Program-made: the position numbers and the translations under genes
In this document: positions 9,710 to 19,775 of the stretch, piece after piece
Layout of the letters: each line of letters starts with the position of its first letter
How positions within the stretch are numbered: the first letter of the stretch is position 1
Source: Celerinatantimonas diazotrophica
GTDB taxonomy: Bacteria; Pseudomonadota; Gammaproteobacteria; Enterobacterales; Celerinatantimonadaceae
Direction: 5' to 3'
Assembly (NCBI RefSeq): GCF_004339545.1
Contig: NZ_SMGD01000014.1
Coordinates: 240,206-304,205 of the forward strand
Length of the DNA stretch: 64,000 nt
The notes under the pieces: generated by a model
Databases searched by the model: none
Told to the model about the DNA's origin: nothing
The model's input: the letters and a program-made list of their open reading frames with translations, nothing else

Positions 9710-10321
9710 TTATGAGTGAGCGAGTGGGGCTAATGTCTGCCATTGAATTGGGGTTGCCCCATGTGCACACATTTTTTCGATAGCCTGTTGACCATCATGT
9801 TCATTGACATTAACTGCATCGATCCCATCTGTTAACAAATAACATTCAAAGCCATTAGCAAGTGCATCCAATGTACTCTGCAATACACAATAATCAGTTG
9901 CTAATCCACAAATAAATAAACGCTTAATTCCACAATGTTTCATCTGTACCGATAACTCAGTGCCATCAAACGCTGAGTAGGCATCTTTTTCAACAGATGT
10001 TGCTTTAGAGACAAGCCAGGCTTGAGTTGGCCATGCAAAATCAGCACTAATTTGAGCGCCTTGAGTATTTTGAATGCAATGGGGTGGCCATGGGCCATTT
10101 TGTTGTATAAATGAACAATGCTCTTCAGGATGCCAGTCACGACTTAAAATAATAGTGGCCTGAGAACGCTCAAAATACTGAGTATAGCGGTTAATCGGTT
10201 CAATCACCTGATATGAGCTGGGTATTCCCAATGCTCCACCAGGTAAGAAATCGTTTTGCAGATCGATAATTAATAAAGCATCACTGGCTTTCACTGTGAT
10301 GGTTGCTGGTTGCGTCGCCAT
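9710..10321 (-). CDS. pncA: Nicotinamidase
   Basis: An isochorismatase-fold hydrolase that deamidates nicotinamide to nicotinate in NAD salvage. The catalytic Asp is in ALLIIDLQNDFLPGGAL; metal ligands lie in SRDWHPEEHCSF; the catalytic Lys is in VSKATSVEKDAYSAF; and the nucleophilic Cys is in CGLATDYCVLQST. The frame extends upstream to 10351. The ATG at 10321 is preferred because AAAGGA lies 7 nt upstream, giving 203 aa. Confidence 0.9.
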   Translation of the reverse strand: MATQPATITVKASDALLIIDLQNDFLPGGALGIPSSYQVIEPINRYTQYFERSQATIILSRDWHPEEHCSFIQQNGPWPPHCIQNTQGAQISADFAWPTQAWLVSKATSVEKDAYSAFDGTELSVQMKHCGIKRLFICGLATDYCVLQSTLDALANGFECYLLTDGIDAVNVNEHDGQQAIEKMCAHGATPIQWQTLAPLAHS

Positions 10322-10496
10322 TGCAAATCCTTTGACATTAAATGCATGCAAAAAGAGGTTCGGTTATGGTATACGCGAAGCGTTCAAATTGGCAGTAAAA
10401 ATTTGCTGAATGCCATAATTTGTGTTGTATATTAATTTATTTATCAATACCTTATTATTGAATAAGGTTAATTTGGTTTATTACATAGGTAACGAT

Positions 10497-11108
10497 ATGA
10501 CAAGTTACGGTGTATTTTTATTGATTGCTGCATTGACTGTACTAAGCCCAGGACCTGGCGTGTTACTGACGTTGAGCAACTCACTGCGTGATGGCATAAC
10601 GGGTGCGCTATCGGGAATTGCAGGTATTGTTCTTGGGACGTTGCTCGTCTCTTTCGTGTCGGCGAGTAGTCTAGGACTGTTGCTTGCAACATCTACGGTG
10701 GCTTTTAGCATTATGAAGTGGGTTGGCGCGGCTTACCTTATTTATTTAGGTGTTAAAAAATGGCGTACGGGAACCAAAAGTTTTGCGTTTTCTAAGCCCA
10801 AAAGAGAGGGCAAACGAGGTCATTTTTTTGAAGGGTTTCTCATTCAAGTGACCAATCCTAAAGCGGTGTTCTTTTTTATGGCAATTTTTCCGCAATTTGT
10901 AAACTATTCGCAGGGCTTTGCCATCCAGTTTTCTGCGCTAGTGCTAAGTTACGTAGCGCTCGTGTTATTTATCCATTTTGGTTATGCTAATTTGGCCCGC
11001 TTTGCAAAACGCTCGCTTGATTCAGCGCAAAGCCAGAAATATCTCAATCGAGTCAGTGGTGCTATCTTTATTAGTTTTGGTATCGGTCTGGCTAATGCTA
11101 ATCGCTAG
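10497..11108 (+). CDS. LysE/RhtB family amino-acid exporter
   Basis: An inner-membrane LysE-superfamily protein (203 aa from the ATG at 10497). The family signature LSPGPGVLLTLSNSLRDG follows the first membrane helix, and AAYLIYLGVKKWR and QVTNPKAVFFFMAIFPQF are also typical. About six hydrophobic segments are visible. The frame runs upstream to 10422, but that extension lacks the family N-terminus. The substrate cannot be told from sequence. Confidence 0.88.
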   Translation: MTSYGVFLLIAALTVLSPGPGVLLTLSNSLRDGITGALSGIAGIVLGTLLVSFVSASSLGLLLATSTVAFSIMKWVGAAYLIYLGVKKWRTGTKSFAFSKPKREGKRGHFFEGFLIQVTNPKAVFFFMAIFPQFVNYSQGFAIQFSALVLSYVALVLFIHFGYANLARFAKRSLDSAQSQKYLNRVSGAIFISFGIGLANANR

Positions 11109-11318
11109 GGACTGTGGAGCTCTTTTAAAGACTTGAACAAAATCCAACCACATACTATGGATAACCCCTAGGATGTGATGCAGACTTTAAATTAAACACT
11201 TTACCCTCATTATTTTTGTTAAAGTAACGATAACATAGTTAGTACAATGTTATCTGAACGTGCACTATTTTGTATACGTTATATAATTTAAGTAATGAAA
11301 TCAAAGAGGGTGACAAGT

Positions 11319-11708
11319 ATGAGGTCCTATCATTCATCTTTTACATCACCTGAAGAGCTCAGCGAATTTGAGCTTGATGCCAAAAATCATGCATTGATAG
11401 CCTATATCTTGATGATATTAGGTTGTTTTACGGGTGTGTTATGGTTTATTGGTGCGATTTGGGCAATGGTTAAAATCAATGATGCCAGAGGGAGTCTGTT
11501 TGAGGATCACTATGAAAATATTATTACTGTTTTCTGGTGGGGACTGGGGTGGTCGATTATTGGTTTTGCACTCTCCATTATTTTAATCGGTTATTTCATT
11601 CTCGGCTTGTTATGGCTGTGGGCCGCTTGGCGAATATTCCGAGGTATCATGCGCCTCACTGTGAATCGGCCCTATTATAGTTTATTTGATCCAAGAGCAT
11701 TCGGTTAG
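11319..11708 (+). CDS. Small integral membrane protein (DUF4870-like)
   Basis: A ~130-aa protein with three hydrophobic segments (LIAYILMILGCFTGVLWFIGAIWAMV, FWWGLGWSIIGFALSIILIGYFILGLLWLWAAW). A short cytoplasmic loop has a DARGSLFEDHYENI motif between helices 1 and 2, and a charged tail reads RIFRGIMRLTVNRPYY. The arrangement resembles DUF4870-type proteins; the function is unknown. The ATG at 11319 follows GAGGGTG; the frame is open to 11295. It overlaps the convergent GGDEF-EAL gene by 4 nt. Confidence 0.7.
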   Translation: MRSYHSSFTSPEELSEFELDAKNHALIAYILMILGCFTGVLWFIGAIWAMVKINDARGSLFEDHYENIITVFWWGLGWSIIGFALSIILIGYFILGLLWLWAAWRIFRGIMRLTVNRPYYSLFDPRAFG

Positions 11709-13543
11709 TCGCTTTCTTCAGGGAACTGTGGGGGGCGATAGTTTGCCAGCTCTTCAATTGGCATTGGCTTGGCGTAGAACCAGCCTTGTGCATATTCTGC
11801 CTGATGGGCACGCAAAAACTCAGCTTGTTCCCATTTTTCGACGCCCTCTGCAATCACATTTTTATTGAGGCTATGAGCTAGCGCAATAGTGGCTCTAGTA
11901 ATGGCCGCATCGCGTTCTAGTTCGGTGACGCCACCAATAAATGAACGATCAATTTTTAAGTATGCAGCAGGCAGCAACTGCAGATAACGTAGTGAAGCAT
12001 GACCCGTTCCAAAGTCATCAATGGCAAAACGGATCCCTGATTGTTGCAAGATCTTCATCTGCTCGATGGCTGTTTTGAGATCGCTAATTACCGAGTGTTC
12101 TGTGACCTCAAGCTTTAAATTCTGCGCCGGAAGGTTGTTTTTTCTCAAGACATCAAGGACATCATCAGTAAATCTAGGATCAAGTAAATCTGCGCTGCTG
12201 ATATTAACTGACATATAAACGGATTCTGGTAACTTGTCGTGGATTCGGGCAAAATCTGTACAGGTTTTACGAATAATCCAACGTGTGAGTGATTTTATCA
12301 AGCCACTGTTCTCCGCAACCGGAATAAATTCCATGGGGGAGATATATTCGTTTTCTTTCCATGGCCAGCGAATGAGAGCTTCAAATCCGCTCATCTGTCC
12401 ATCTTTTAATCGTACAATGGGTTGATACAGCATCTCGAACTGATTTTTTTCAATGGCTTGGGCTAATTTATTTTCTATTTCGAAGCTGCGAGCGAGATGA
12501 GTTTCTTGTGATGGTTCAAAACTTTCGACACTGATCCCTTTAGATAAATCCGGCGCTGCATGCATTGCTGTGCTGACCTGATTAATCAGTTCATCCGGAA
12601 TATTAAATTCAGGGGTTATTTTAGCTACTCCAACAGAGGCACAAATTGTTAATGAAGGCTCATTTTCAATAGGGGGATGCTCTAAAAACGTCCGCAATCG
12701 AATCAGCAACATTGACTCGTCTTGTTCTTCATCTAATCGATATAAAATGGTGAATCGATCATCTCTTAGGCGCGAAATGAACGCGTGTTCAGGACTAACC
12801 TGCTCTAAGATCTGACTAAAAATCTGTAATATTTTGTCCCCTCGAGAATGCCCATATATTCGATTAACGATTCTAAAACGCTGGATATTTAGCATTAACA
12901 ATTGATAATTCTGGGCGCTATATTGCTCGCAAATAGTGGTGAGCTTCTGAATAAACAACTGTTGGCAGGGGAGGCCAGTAAGCGGATCATAGAGCGTTTT
13001 TTGTAGCAAATCACGATGAGCTTCAATGAGCTGTTGGTCACGCCAGATATCTGAGCTAATAATATCCGCTAACATAGTGAGTTCATGAATCTGGGCCTGA
13101 CTATATGTTCGCGGGCTTTGATCGAATACACATAGCGTTCCCAAAGCATAATTTGAATGTGATTTAATTTGGCATCCTAAATAGGAACGAATATGGGGAT
13201 CTTTTGTTACCAAAGGGTGGTTCTCAAAGCGATCGTCTTTGTGGGTGTCTTCCACCATTAAAATCCCAGAAGGTTGATTGAGTGTATGTGAACAAATTGA
13301 CCACTCTCGAGGGAGCGGTGGTATGGCAATACCAACCTGCGCTTTGATCCATTGACGATCTTCATCGATGAGTGAAAACATCGCCGCTTGAGATTGGGTG
13401 ATATGTCGAGCCAGCTCAACTAACCGATTAAACCGTTCTTCGGGTTGCAAGTTGAATAAGCTCAATTGTGCAAAGCTATGAAGTCGAGCCTTTTCATCTA
13501 ATCGCTTCGGCGTATCGGGTGAATTTGATTCTAATTGACTCAT
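11705..13543 (-). CDS. GAF-GGDEF-EAL protein, probable cyclic-di-GMP phosphodiesterase
   Basis: A 612-aa cytoplasmic signalling protein without membrane segments. Residues ~25-165 form a GAF sensor. Residues ~175-335 form a GGDEF domain (YDPLTGLPCQQLF) whose signature is degenerate: RLRDDRF sits where GGDEF belongs. Residues ~350-600 form an EAL domain that looks intact: FEALIRWPW, NISSADL, LEVTEHSV, AIDDFGTGHASLRYLQLLPAAYLKIDRSFI, IAEGVEKWEQ and QGWFYAKPM. Cyclase activity is therefore unlikely and hydrolysis of c-di-GMP likely (inference). It is monocistronic. Confidence 0.88.
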   Translation of the reverse strand: MSQLESNSPDTPKRLDEKARLHSFAQLSLFNLQPEERFNRLVELARHITQSQAAMFSLIDEDRQWIKAQVGIAIPPLPREWSICSHTLNQPSGILMVEDTHKDDRFENHPLVTKDPHIRSYLGCQIKSHSNYALGTLCVFDQSPRTYSQAQIHELTMLADIISSDIWRDQQLIEAHRDLLQKTLYDPLTGLPCQQLFIQKLTTICEQYSAQNYQLLMLNIQRFRIVNRIYGHSRGDKILQIFSQILEQVSPEHAFISRLRDDRFTILYRLDEEQDESMLLIRLRTFLEHPPIENEPSLTICASVGVAKITPEFNIPDELINQVSTAMHAAPDLSKGISVESFEPSQETHLARSFEIENKLAQAIEKNQFEMLYQPIVRLKDGQMSGFEALIRWPWKENEYISPMEFIPVAENSGLIKSLTRWIIRKTCTDFARIHDKLPESVYMSVNISSADLLDPRFTDDVLDVLRKNNLPAQNLKLEVTEHSVISDLKTAIEQMKILQQSGIRFAIDDFGTGHASLRYLQLLPAAYLKIDRSFIGGVTELERDAAITRATIALAHSLNKNVIAEGVEKWEQAEFLRAHQAEYAQGWFYAKPMPIEELANYRPPQFPEESD

Positions 13544-13695
13544 TGGTTAACCCTGTCTGTTTTCATTCAGAAATCTTTATTGAGCATAGTTAATATTTGT
13601 CAATATGGCGTAATTGTTCGTAACAAAGTGGTGTAAGGTTGAAGTTTCAGTTTGGCTAAGGCATATTTGAGCAATCATTCAAATATGGAGTAGTT

Positions 13696-14682
13696 ATGAT
13701 TCCAATCTCGCTTTTAGATCTGGCCCCAATTGGAGAATCACAAAGCGTTCGCCAAGCGATAGCAAATAGTCGCAAATTGGCTGAGGCGGCCGAAAATGCT
13801 GGTTATAAGCGCTATTGGTTGGCTGAGCATCACGGAATGCGAGCGATAGCTAGTTCAGCAACTGCTGTTATGCTTGCCCAGGCAGGTATGGCTACACAAT
13901 CGATTCGTATTGGTTCCGGTGGGATTATGTTGCCCAATCATGCGCCTTTAATGGTGGCAGAGCAATTTGGCACTTTGGCCGAAATGTTTCCCGATCGGGT
14001 TGATTTAGGGTTAGGGCGAGCTCCGGGGACGGATCCGAAAACCTCACACGCTTTGCGTCGGCCAACAATGGATGTTGTAGAAGGTTACCCTGATGATGTA
14101 CAACTGCTTAAAAGTTATCTTTCAGACAACGCGAGCGATGTATTGGCAATTCCGGGTAGTGGAACGAAAGTCCCATTGTGGCTACTTGGTTCAAGTTTAT
14201 ACAGTGCTCAGCTATCAGCTGAATTTGGCTTGCCGTATGCGTATGCGTCACATTTTGCACCAGATTTTCTGACGCAAGCTCTGAATATTTATCGCAACCA
14301 GTTTAAGCCCTCAGAACAGCTTGATAGTCCCTATGCGATGGCTGGCGTTGCGGTTGTGATCGGACAAACAAATGAGCAAGCGCAATATCTATTCAGTTCA
14401 GCTAAACAGCAGTTTTTGAATTTGCGCCGAGGACTCAATGAAGCGTTCCCGAAACCGGATGCAAGCTTAGCAGAGCATGCTAGCAATACTGAGTTAATGA
14501 TGGTTGATCGGACCCTTCATTATTCGTTAGTCGGTGATAAAGCGACTGTGGCGCATCAATTAAAGCAGTTTATTCGACTCTCTGAGGTCGATGAGATTAT
14601 GATTACCATCCCAATCTACGACATGGATAAACGACTCAATGTGTTAAATGAGTTTGCAGACATAGCGGCTCATTTAGATTGA
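13696..14682 (+). CDS. LLM-class flavin-dependent oxidoreductase (luciferase-like)
   Basis: A 328-aa bacterial-luciferase-like monooxygenase of the MsnO8/YhbW type. It begins IPISLLDLAPIGESQSVRQAI and contains RYWLAEHHGMRAIASSATAVMLAQ, IRIGSGGIMLPNHAPLMVAEQFGTLAEMFPDRVDLGLGRAPGTD and PLWLLGSSLYSAQLSAEFGLPYAYASHF, the FMN-binding TIM-barrel signatures. The substrate is unknown. GGAG lies 9 nt before the ATG. It stands alone on the plus strand. Confidence 0.88.
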   Translation: MIPISLLDLAPIGESQSVRQAIANSRKLAEAAENAGYKRYWLAEHHGMRAIASSATAVMLAQAGMATQSIRIGSGGIMLPNHAPLMVAEQFGTLAEMFPDRVDLGLGRAPGTDPKTSHALRRPTMDVVEGYPDDVQLLKSYLSDNASDVLAIPGSGTKVPLWLLGSSLYSAQLSAEFGLPYAYASHFAPDFLTQALNIYRNQFKPSEQLDSPYAMAGVAVVIGQTNEQAQYLFSSAKQQFLNLRRGLNEAFPKPDASLAEHASNTELMMVDRTLHYSLVGDKATVAHQLKQFIRLSEVDEIMITIPIYDMDKRLNVLNEFADIAAHLD

Positions 14683-14813
14683 GTCGTGGTTTTTATGGTA
14701 TTCGTGTCTATATCTGTTTTCAAACAATGCTCATTTTTTAGCTGAACCATGCAGTTGTCTGTCTAATCCTAGGCTTTAGGTAAAAGATTATTGCCGATGG
14801 CGTGATACATAAA

Positions 14814-14839
14814 AATGCCAGCCATCATTGACTGGCATT
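14814..14839 (-). terminator. Terminator of the SetA-like MFS gene
   Basis: AATGCCAG / CTGGCATT (14814-14821, 14832-14839) with a 10-nt loop. On the minus strand the stem ends in a T5 run, 29 nt past the stop of the minus-strand gene. Confidence 0.75.
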
Positions 14840-14867
14840 AAGTGTTAGCCACTCAGGTTAAGGGTAG

Positions 14868-16052
14868 TTAAATAGGTTTAACCAGTGTGAGTAGTATTGT
14901 GGCGATTAAGACAAAAATGCCGCAAACAATAAAAGTTGCGCCATAACTATAATATTGGGCAATACTACCGGCCATTGCTCCGGCAATTACTGAGCCAGTA
15001 TAAATGCTATTGGTAAATAACGTTGTTGCCTGACCTGCTCGCCCGGGCATTAAATCCTGAAAATAGATCATGCCAAGCCCTCCTAAAATGCCGATAAACG
15101 CAGCATTGCCAAGTTGTAAAGCTAACAATGCGTGAGGAGAGTGCAACCAGTGTAAACCGATGTAAAAAACGATGCCTGCAATTCCAGCAAAGAGCAGCAT
15201 GCATTTCATCTTCCAGTATTTAGTTAAATAGCCAGCAATTAACATGACTGGGATTTCCAGAGCGGCTGCGGTTCCCATCATCCACCCGGCTAGTTCCTGA
15301 GGCAGCTGGAGTTGCTTGCTGACATAAAGGGGCATCGAGATAATATAAATACTATTACAGCCCCACATTAGGGTAGAGCAGATAAACAGTTTAATGACAT
15401 CGGAACGATGCCGCATTGTGGTCGGCTGTTGCTCGGATTGTTTAGCACTTTTAGTATTGGGTAGATCGGGTAGTTTTAATAAAGTAATAAAAAAACCGAT
15501 GACATAAATTCCCATGCCAAATAAAAAGAGTGTGCGAAATCCATAAGCGGTCACAATACCAAAAGCAATCGCGGGGCCAACGACCCAAGCTAGCGATAAC
15601 TGAGCGCGCATAATCGAAGTGAACATTATGGAGGATCTACCAGACTGATCTTTATAATCGCGAGCCAGCGCAAATGCTTGAGGCATGGCAGACGCCCCCA
15701 TGCCTAATAAAAAGATCCCCAGAGAAATGAGTATCCAGTAATTACGGCACCAATCAAAAAGTGCACAATTTAAAGCGCCCATAACCAGACACATCAAAAT
15801 AATGCGCTTGCGGTGACCTTTATTATCTGAATAACGTGCGACTATTTGGGTAAAGAAAATTCCACCGATTGCATTTACCGTATAAAAAGCGCCAACCGCG
15901 AAGGGCTGAACATGGACTTGCGTCGTTAAGAATAAGCTTAAGATTGGAATAAATAGTGCGCCACCAAGCCCAGTAAAAAATGTCAGAGTCATAAATGACA
16001 ATAGCACACCAGTTTGCGCCTGATACATCTGGCGCCAGTACGAAGTTCGCAT
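14868..16052 (-). CDS. SetA/SotB-like sugar-efflux MFS transporter
   Basis: A 394-aa protein with 12 predicted membrane segments, of the major facilitator superfamily. The segment GGIFFTQIVARYSDNKGHRKRIILMCLVMGALNC is the MFS loop 2-3 motif in the form typical of the sugar efflux transporter (SET) family. GWMMGTAAALEIPVMLIAGYLTKYW is in the second half. In that family export of sugars or IPTG-like glycosides is known; the actual substrate here is not deducible. It is monocistronic. Confidence 0.82.
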   Translation of the reverse strand: MRTSYWRQMYQAQTGVLLSFMTLTFFTGLGGALFIPILSLFLTTQVHVQPFAVGAFYTVNAIGGIFFTQIVARYSDNKGHRKRIILMCLVMGALNCALFDWCRNYWILISLGIFLLGMGASAMPQAFALARDYKDQSGRSSIMFTSIMRAQLSLAWVVGPAIAFGIVTAYGFRTLFLFGMGIYVIGFFITLLKLPDLPNTKSAKQSEQQPTTMRHRSDVIKLFICSTLMWGCNSIYIISMPLYVSKQLQLPQELAGWMMGTAAALEIPVMLIAGYLTKYWKMKCMLLFAGIAGIVFYIGLHWLHSPHALLALQLGNAAFIGILGGLGMIYFQDLMPGRAGQATTLFTNSIYTGSVIAGAMAGSIAQYYSYGATFIVCGIFVLIATILLTLVKPI

Positions 16053-16255
16053 AAAACCTCAGATATATATCGACCTAATTATGGGTGCTGGTAGATGTGG
16101 TTGATGGCTTGGCGATATGTTTTGCTTGCCGAAAATTACCAGCGATAGAGATGCTGCCTGAGCTGATTATGCTCAATACAACTTAGTTATTTTACCTCAT
16201 TTTTTCAGGATATGTAGTACAATCGAAATGATTATTAAGGCTATTTTCCAATGGA

Positions 16256-16642
16256 TTGTGGATGATCAATTGCAAACAAAAAGTGGCATTAAATTGGCTA
16301 AAAAAACGATTCACGGGGGATCGGTTTTCTAAGTTAGGACTTATTTTAATCATCAGTCTGTCACTGAGTAGCTGCGCGCTATATAAAGTATTAAGTTCTG
16401 CGACGATCACTGATGGTAAGGTCTCGCAGATTGAACGCGGATATACCAGTGAAGATGATATTGTATCGATGTTTGGTCAACCTTATATAAAGACCATAAT
16501 GGGTAATGATTGGCAGCGATGGACCTATCGTGCCGCCGGGGAAAAGCCGTACTCTTGGGTAGATGTAAGAATGCCTGCTAAAACGTTAGTGATTTTATTT
16601 CATGAAGGCGTGGTGCGAGATTACCGCTACACCACCCATTAA
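16256..16642 (+). CDS. BamE/SmpA-like outer-membrane lipoprotein
   Basis: A predicted lipoprotein. A basic N-terminus is followed by LGLILIISLSLSSCALYKV, whose LSSC forms a lipobox. The mature part has the SmpA/OmlA-fold signature: ITDGKVSQIERGYTSEDDIVSMFGQPYIKTIMGNDWQRWTYR, then TLVILFHEGVVRDYRYT. This resembles BamE but is not in the usual BamE context and may be a paralogue. The 128-aa frame starts at 16256; a shorter start just before the signal sequence is possible. Confidence 0.72.
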   Translation: MWMINCKQKVALNWLKKRFTGDRFSKLGLILIISLSLSSCALYKVLSSATITDGKVSQIERGYTSEDDIVSMFGQPYIKTIMGNDWQRWTYRAAGEKPYSWVDVRMPAKTLVILFHEGVVRDYRYTTH

Positions 16643-16800
16643 CCGATAAAGAGTCATTTAAACAGCAGAAGCTATTCTGCGACATATATTTGTGTTGGCA
16701 TAGTGTCTAGATAAATGTCCCTATTTATTAAATTATCTAAACAACTATTTGTGATAATGGAATGAACAGAAATGAGACTAGCTAGATTTTGGGGAATTGA

Positions 16801-17517
16801 TTAAAGCTTATCACCTTCAAGGAGAAGCTCTTCGGCAGTGACAGATAAAACACTGCTTTGTTGATACCAGTCTCCAAGTACAATACGCTGGCGTTCATCA
16901 TTAAAAGGGGAATGGATAGCTGGACGATGCGTATGACCGTGAATCATCCATTCTAAATTGTGTTGCTCAAAGCGGTGAGTTACTTCCTGTTCTGTGACAT
17001 CCATGATCGAATCACTTTTGTTCTGATTTTGCGCTTGACTATGCATCCGCATGTTTTTAGCTATTTTTATCCGCGCAAATTTTGGTAAACATAGAAATAG
17101 CCATTGAATGATTGGATTATGAACCTTACGACGGAATTTTTGATAATCCTCATCAAGCGTGCACATAATGTCACCGTGCAAGAGCATAGTTTTATGGCCG
17201 TACAGATTGATGATCGTTTCATCTGCCAGATATTGAATTCCACACTCGCTTAAATAGCGTTTGCCAACTAAAAAATCGCGATTACCACAGATGAAATAGC
17301 ATGGCACGCCTGTATCAGTGAGCTTTTTCAGTTCGCTTGCAACGGTTTGGCTGGTGTGATTTGTGATATCGTCACCCACCCATACTTCAAATAGATCGCC
17401 CAGAATATAGAGTGCATCAGCATGCACTGCTTCGGAGCGGATAAAACGCACAAACGCCCCAAGAATATCAGGGCGTTCGTCGCTTAAGTGCAGGTCGGCA
17501 ATAAAATAACTGACCAT
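16801..17517 (-). CDS. lpxH: UDP-2,3-diacylglucosamine diphosphatase
   Basis: LpxH (238 aa) makes lipid X in lipid A synthesis. The calcineurin-like metallophosphatase ligands are all visible: FIADLHLS, LGDLFEVWVGDD, FICGNRDFLVG, LLHGDIM and MIHGHTHRPAIH. Length is normal. It lies 6 nt downstream of ppiB, the same pairing as in E. coli, so the two are probably co-transcribed. Confidence 0.95.
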   Translation of the reverse strand: MVSYFIADLHLSDERPDILGAFVRFIRSEAVHADALYILGDLFEVWVGDDITNHTSQTVASELKKLTDTGVPCYFICGNRDFLVGKRYLSECGIQYLADETIINLYGHKTMLLHGDIMCTLDEDYQKFRRKVHNPIIQWLFLCLPKFARIKIAKNMRMHSQAQNQNKSDSIMDVTEQEVTHRFEQHNLEWMIHGHTHRPAIHSPFNDERQRIVLGDWYQQSSVLSVTAEELLLEGDKL

Positions 17518-17523
17518 TAAAGG

Positions 17524-18021
17524 TTATTCGCTCACCGTCACTGATTCGATGAGTACATCTTCAAGTGGCACATCCTGATGAACATAACCAATTGTACCGG
17601 TCGGAACGCCTTTGATCTTATTAACGACATCCATACCCTCTGTCACTTTTCCAAAAACACAGTAACCCCAGCCTTGAGGTGTTTCTGATTTAAAGTCCAG
17701 ATAGCTATTGTTGTTAATGTTGATGAAAAACTGCGCTGACGCAGAATGAGGTTCCATCGTCCGCGCCATAGCAATGGTGCCGAGTTCATTCGATAAACCA
17801 TTCTTGGCTTCGTTTTTAATCGGAGTGTCAGTGTCTTTTTCTTGCATGCCACTGGCAAAGCCACCGCCCTGAATCATAAAACCATCAATAACACGGTGAA
17901 ATATGGTTCCATTATAATGGCCGGATGTTGCGTATTTTAAGAAATTTGCGACAGTTTCTGGAGCTTTGTCTGCATATAGCTCTAATGTAATATCGCCATA
18001 ATTGGTATGTAACGTAACCAT
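17524..18021 (-). CDS. ppiB: Peptidyl-prolyl cis-trans isomerase B (cytoplasmic cyclophilin)
   Basis: A cyclophilin of 165 aa without a signal peptide, hence cytoplasmic PpiB rather than periplasmic PpiA. The active-site segments [33 protein letters not shown] and [14 protein letters not shown] are intact, including the catalytic Arg of FHRV. It precedes lpxH. Confidence 0.95.
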   Translation of the reverse strand: MVTLHTNYGDITLELYADKAPETVANFLKYATSGHYNGTIFHRVIDGFMIQGGGFASGMQEKDTDTPIKNEAKNGLSNELGTIAMARTMEPHSASAQFFININNNSYLDFKSETPQGWGYCVFGKVTEGMDVVNKIKGVPTGTIGYVHQDVPLEDVLIESVTVSE

Positions 18022-18269
18022 TGGATATACCCTTGAATTAAAAATCGCTAAATTCTAGCGAGTTGTGATGACAGATGCCAGTCTGTTCAGTATAAATGAG
18101 AAACTAGGCAGGATGATACCCGCTTAACGGTTGTTTTTAAGACCACTTAAACTAATAGGTTGTCAATTAATCAAATAGATTTCTCAATCATCCTCTAAGC
18201 TGTTTTTGTGGCACTTCGATGGTAAAATCAGTTATTCATCTAACAACGGATTTAAGAAGAGTCGGCCGA

Positions 18270-19655
18270 ATGTTAAAAATCTACAATACACTCACACGCC
18301 AAAAAGAGCAGTTTAAACCCATCGAGCCAGGTAAAATCGGCATGTATGTGTGTGGAATAACCATCTATGATTTCTGTCATATTGGCCACGGACGAACTTT
18401 TGTCGCTTTTGATACGATTGCTCGTTACCTACGCTGGAGCGGCTACGATTTAACTTATGTCCGTAACATTACTGATGTGGATGATAAAATTATTAAACGG
18501 GCTGCTGACAATAATGAAAGTTGCGACCAACTAGTAGAGTACTATACGAATGCTATGCATGAAGATTTTGCTGCGTTGGGGATTCAAAAACCAGATATTG
18601 AGCCGACTGTTACTACGCATATTCCGGAAATTATCACAATTGTTCAACAGCTTATCGAAAACGGTAATGCCTATGTTGGTGATAATGGTGATGTGATGTT
18701 TGCGGTGGACAGTTACCCTGATTATGGCAAGCTTAGCCAGCAAAATTTGGAAATGCTACAGGCTGGTGCTCGGGTTGATGTTAGCGAACATAAACGCAAT
18801 CCATTGGATTTTGTATTGTGGAAAATGGCTAAACCGGGTGAACCGCACTGGAGTTCCCCTTGGGGGGAAGGTCGGCCAGGTTGGCATATTGAATGTTCTG
18901 CAATGAATATGAAGCACTTAGGCTCAACATTTGATATTCACGGCGGTGGTTCTGATTTAGCATTCCCGCACCACGAAAACGAAATTGCTCAAAGCTGCTG
19001 TGCTCACCACACCCAATATGTCAATTACTGGATCCATAGTGGCATGGTGCAGGTTGATAAAGTGAAAATGTCAAAATCACTCGGAAATTTCTTCACCATT
19101 CGCGATGTGCTTAATGCGTACGATGGTCAGAGCGTTCGTTATTTCTTGGTTTCAGGCCATTATCGGAGTCAGCTGAACTATTCAGAAGATAATTTGAAGC
19201 AGGCTCGCGCGGCGGTTGAACGCCTTTATAACGCGCTACGTGGCGTTGTGTTGGTGGAACCTTCAGTTGAATTGGTTAAATCGTATCGTGATGCATTTGT
19301 TGCAGCGATGGATGATGATTTTAATACCCCAGAAGCGTTGACTGTGCTGTTTGACTTGGCCAAAGCCATTAACAAAGCCAAAGATTCTGCGCCAGAACAT
19401 GCTGGGCAATATGCTAGCGTTTTGGTTGAACTGGGATCTGTTCTTGGCCTTTGCACTGAGGACCCGGAAGTTTATCTGCAAGGCGATAGTAGTAATGATG
19501 AGCAGAGTGCAGAAATTGAAGCGTTGATCCAGCAACGTAATGATGCCCGTCATGCTAAAGATTGGGCGGCAGCCGACCAAGCACGCGATGCACTAAATGC
19601 CATGGGAGTTGTACTTGAAGACGGTCCGCAAGGGACCACTTGGCGAAAAGCATAA
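18270..19655 (+). CDS. cysS: Cysteinyl-tRNA synthetase
   Basis: CysS (461 aa from the ATG at 18270), a class I aminoacyl-tRNA synthetase. Visible are the zinc ligands ([25 protein letters not shown]), the HIGH motif as HIGH in [10 protein letters not shown], and the KMSKSLGN loop. The frame is open to 18219, but the family N-terminus [13 protein letters not shown] begins at 18270. It is divergent from ppiB and followed by a strong terminator. Confidence 0.96.
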   Translation: MLKIYNTLTRQKEQFKPIEPGKIGMYVCGITIYDFCHIGHGRTFVAFDTIARYLRWSGYDLTYVRNITDVDDKIIKRAADNNESCDQLVEYYTNAMHEDFAALGIQKPDIEPTVTTHIPEIITIVQQLIENGNAYVGDNGDVMFAVDSYPDYGKLSQQNLEMLQAGARVDVSEHKRNPLDFVLWKMAKPGEPHWSSPWGEGRPGWHIECSAMNMKHLGSTFDIHGGGSDLAFPHHENEIAQSCCAHHTQYVNYWIHSGMVQVDKVKMSKSLGNFFTIRDVLNAYDGQSVRYFLVSGHYRSQLNYSEDNLKQARAAVERLYNALRGVVLVEPSVELVKSYRDAFVAAMDDDFNTPEALTVLFDLAKAINKAKDSAPEHAGQYASVLVELGSVLGLCTEDPEVYLQGDSSNDEQSAEIEALIQQRNDARHAKDWAAADQARDALNAMGVVLEDGPQGTTWRKA

Positions 19656-19667
19656 TTTACTTTGCTT

Positions 19668-19695
19668 AAAGCGACTATATAATAGTCGCTTTTTT
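19668..19695 (+). terminator. Terminator after cysS
   Basis: AAAGCGACTAT / ATAGTCGCTTT (19668-19678, 19682-19692) with a 3-nt loop and T6, 12 nt after the cysS stop. Confidence 0.88.
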
Positions 19696-19775
19696 ATCAT
19701 TCATAAAAAGAGTTTTGCTCACAATGCATCTATTTAGGTTAGGATGAGCAGCTTTTATACGCAGTGGTTTACTCT

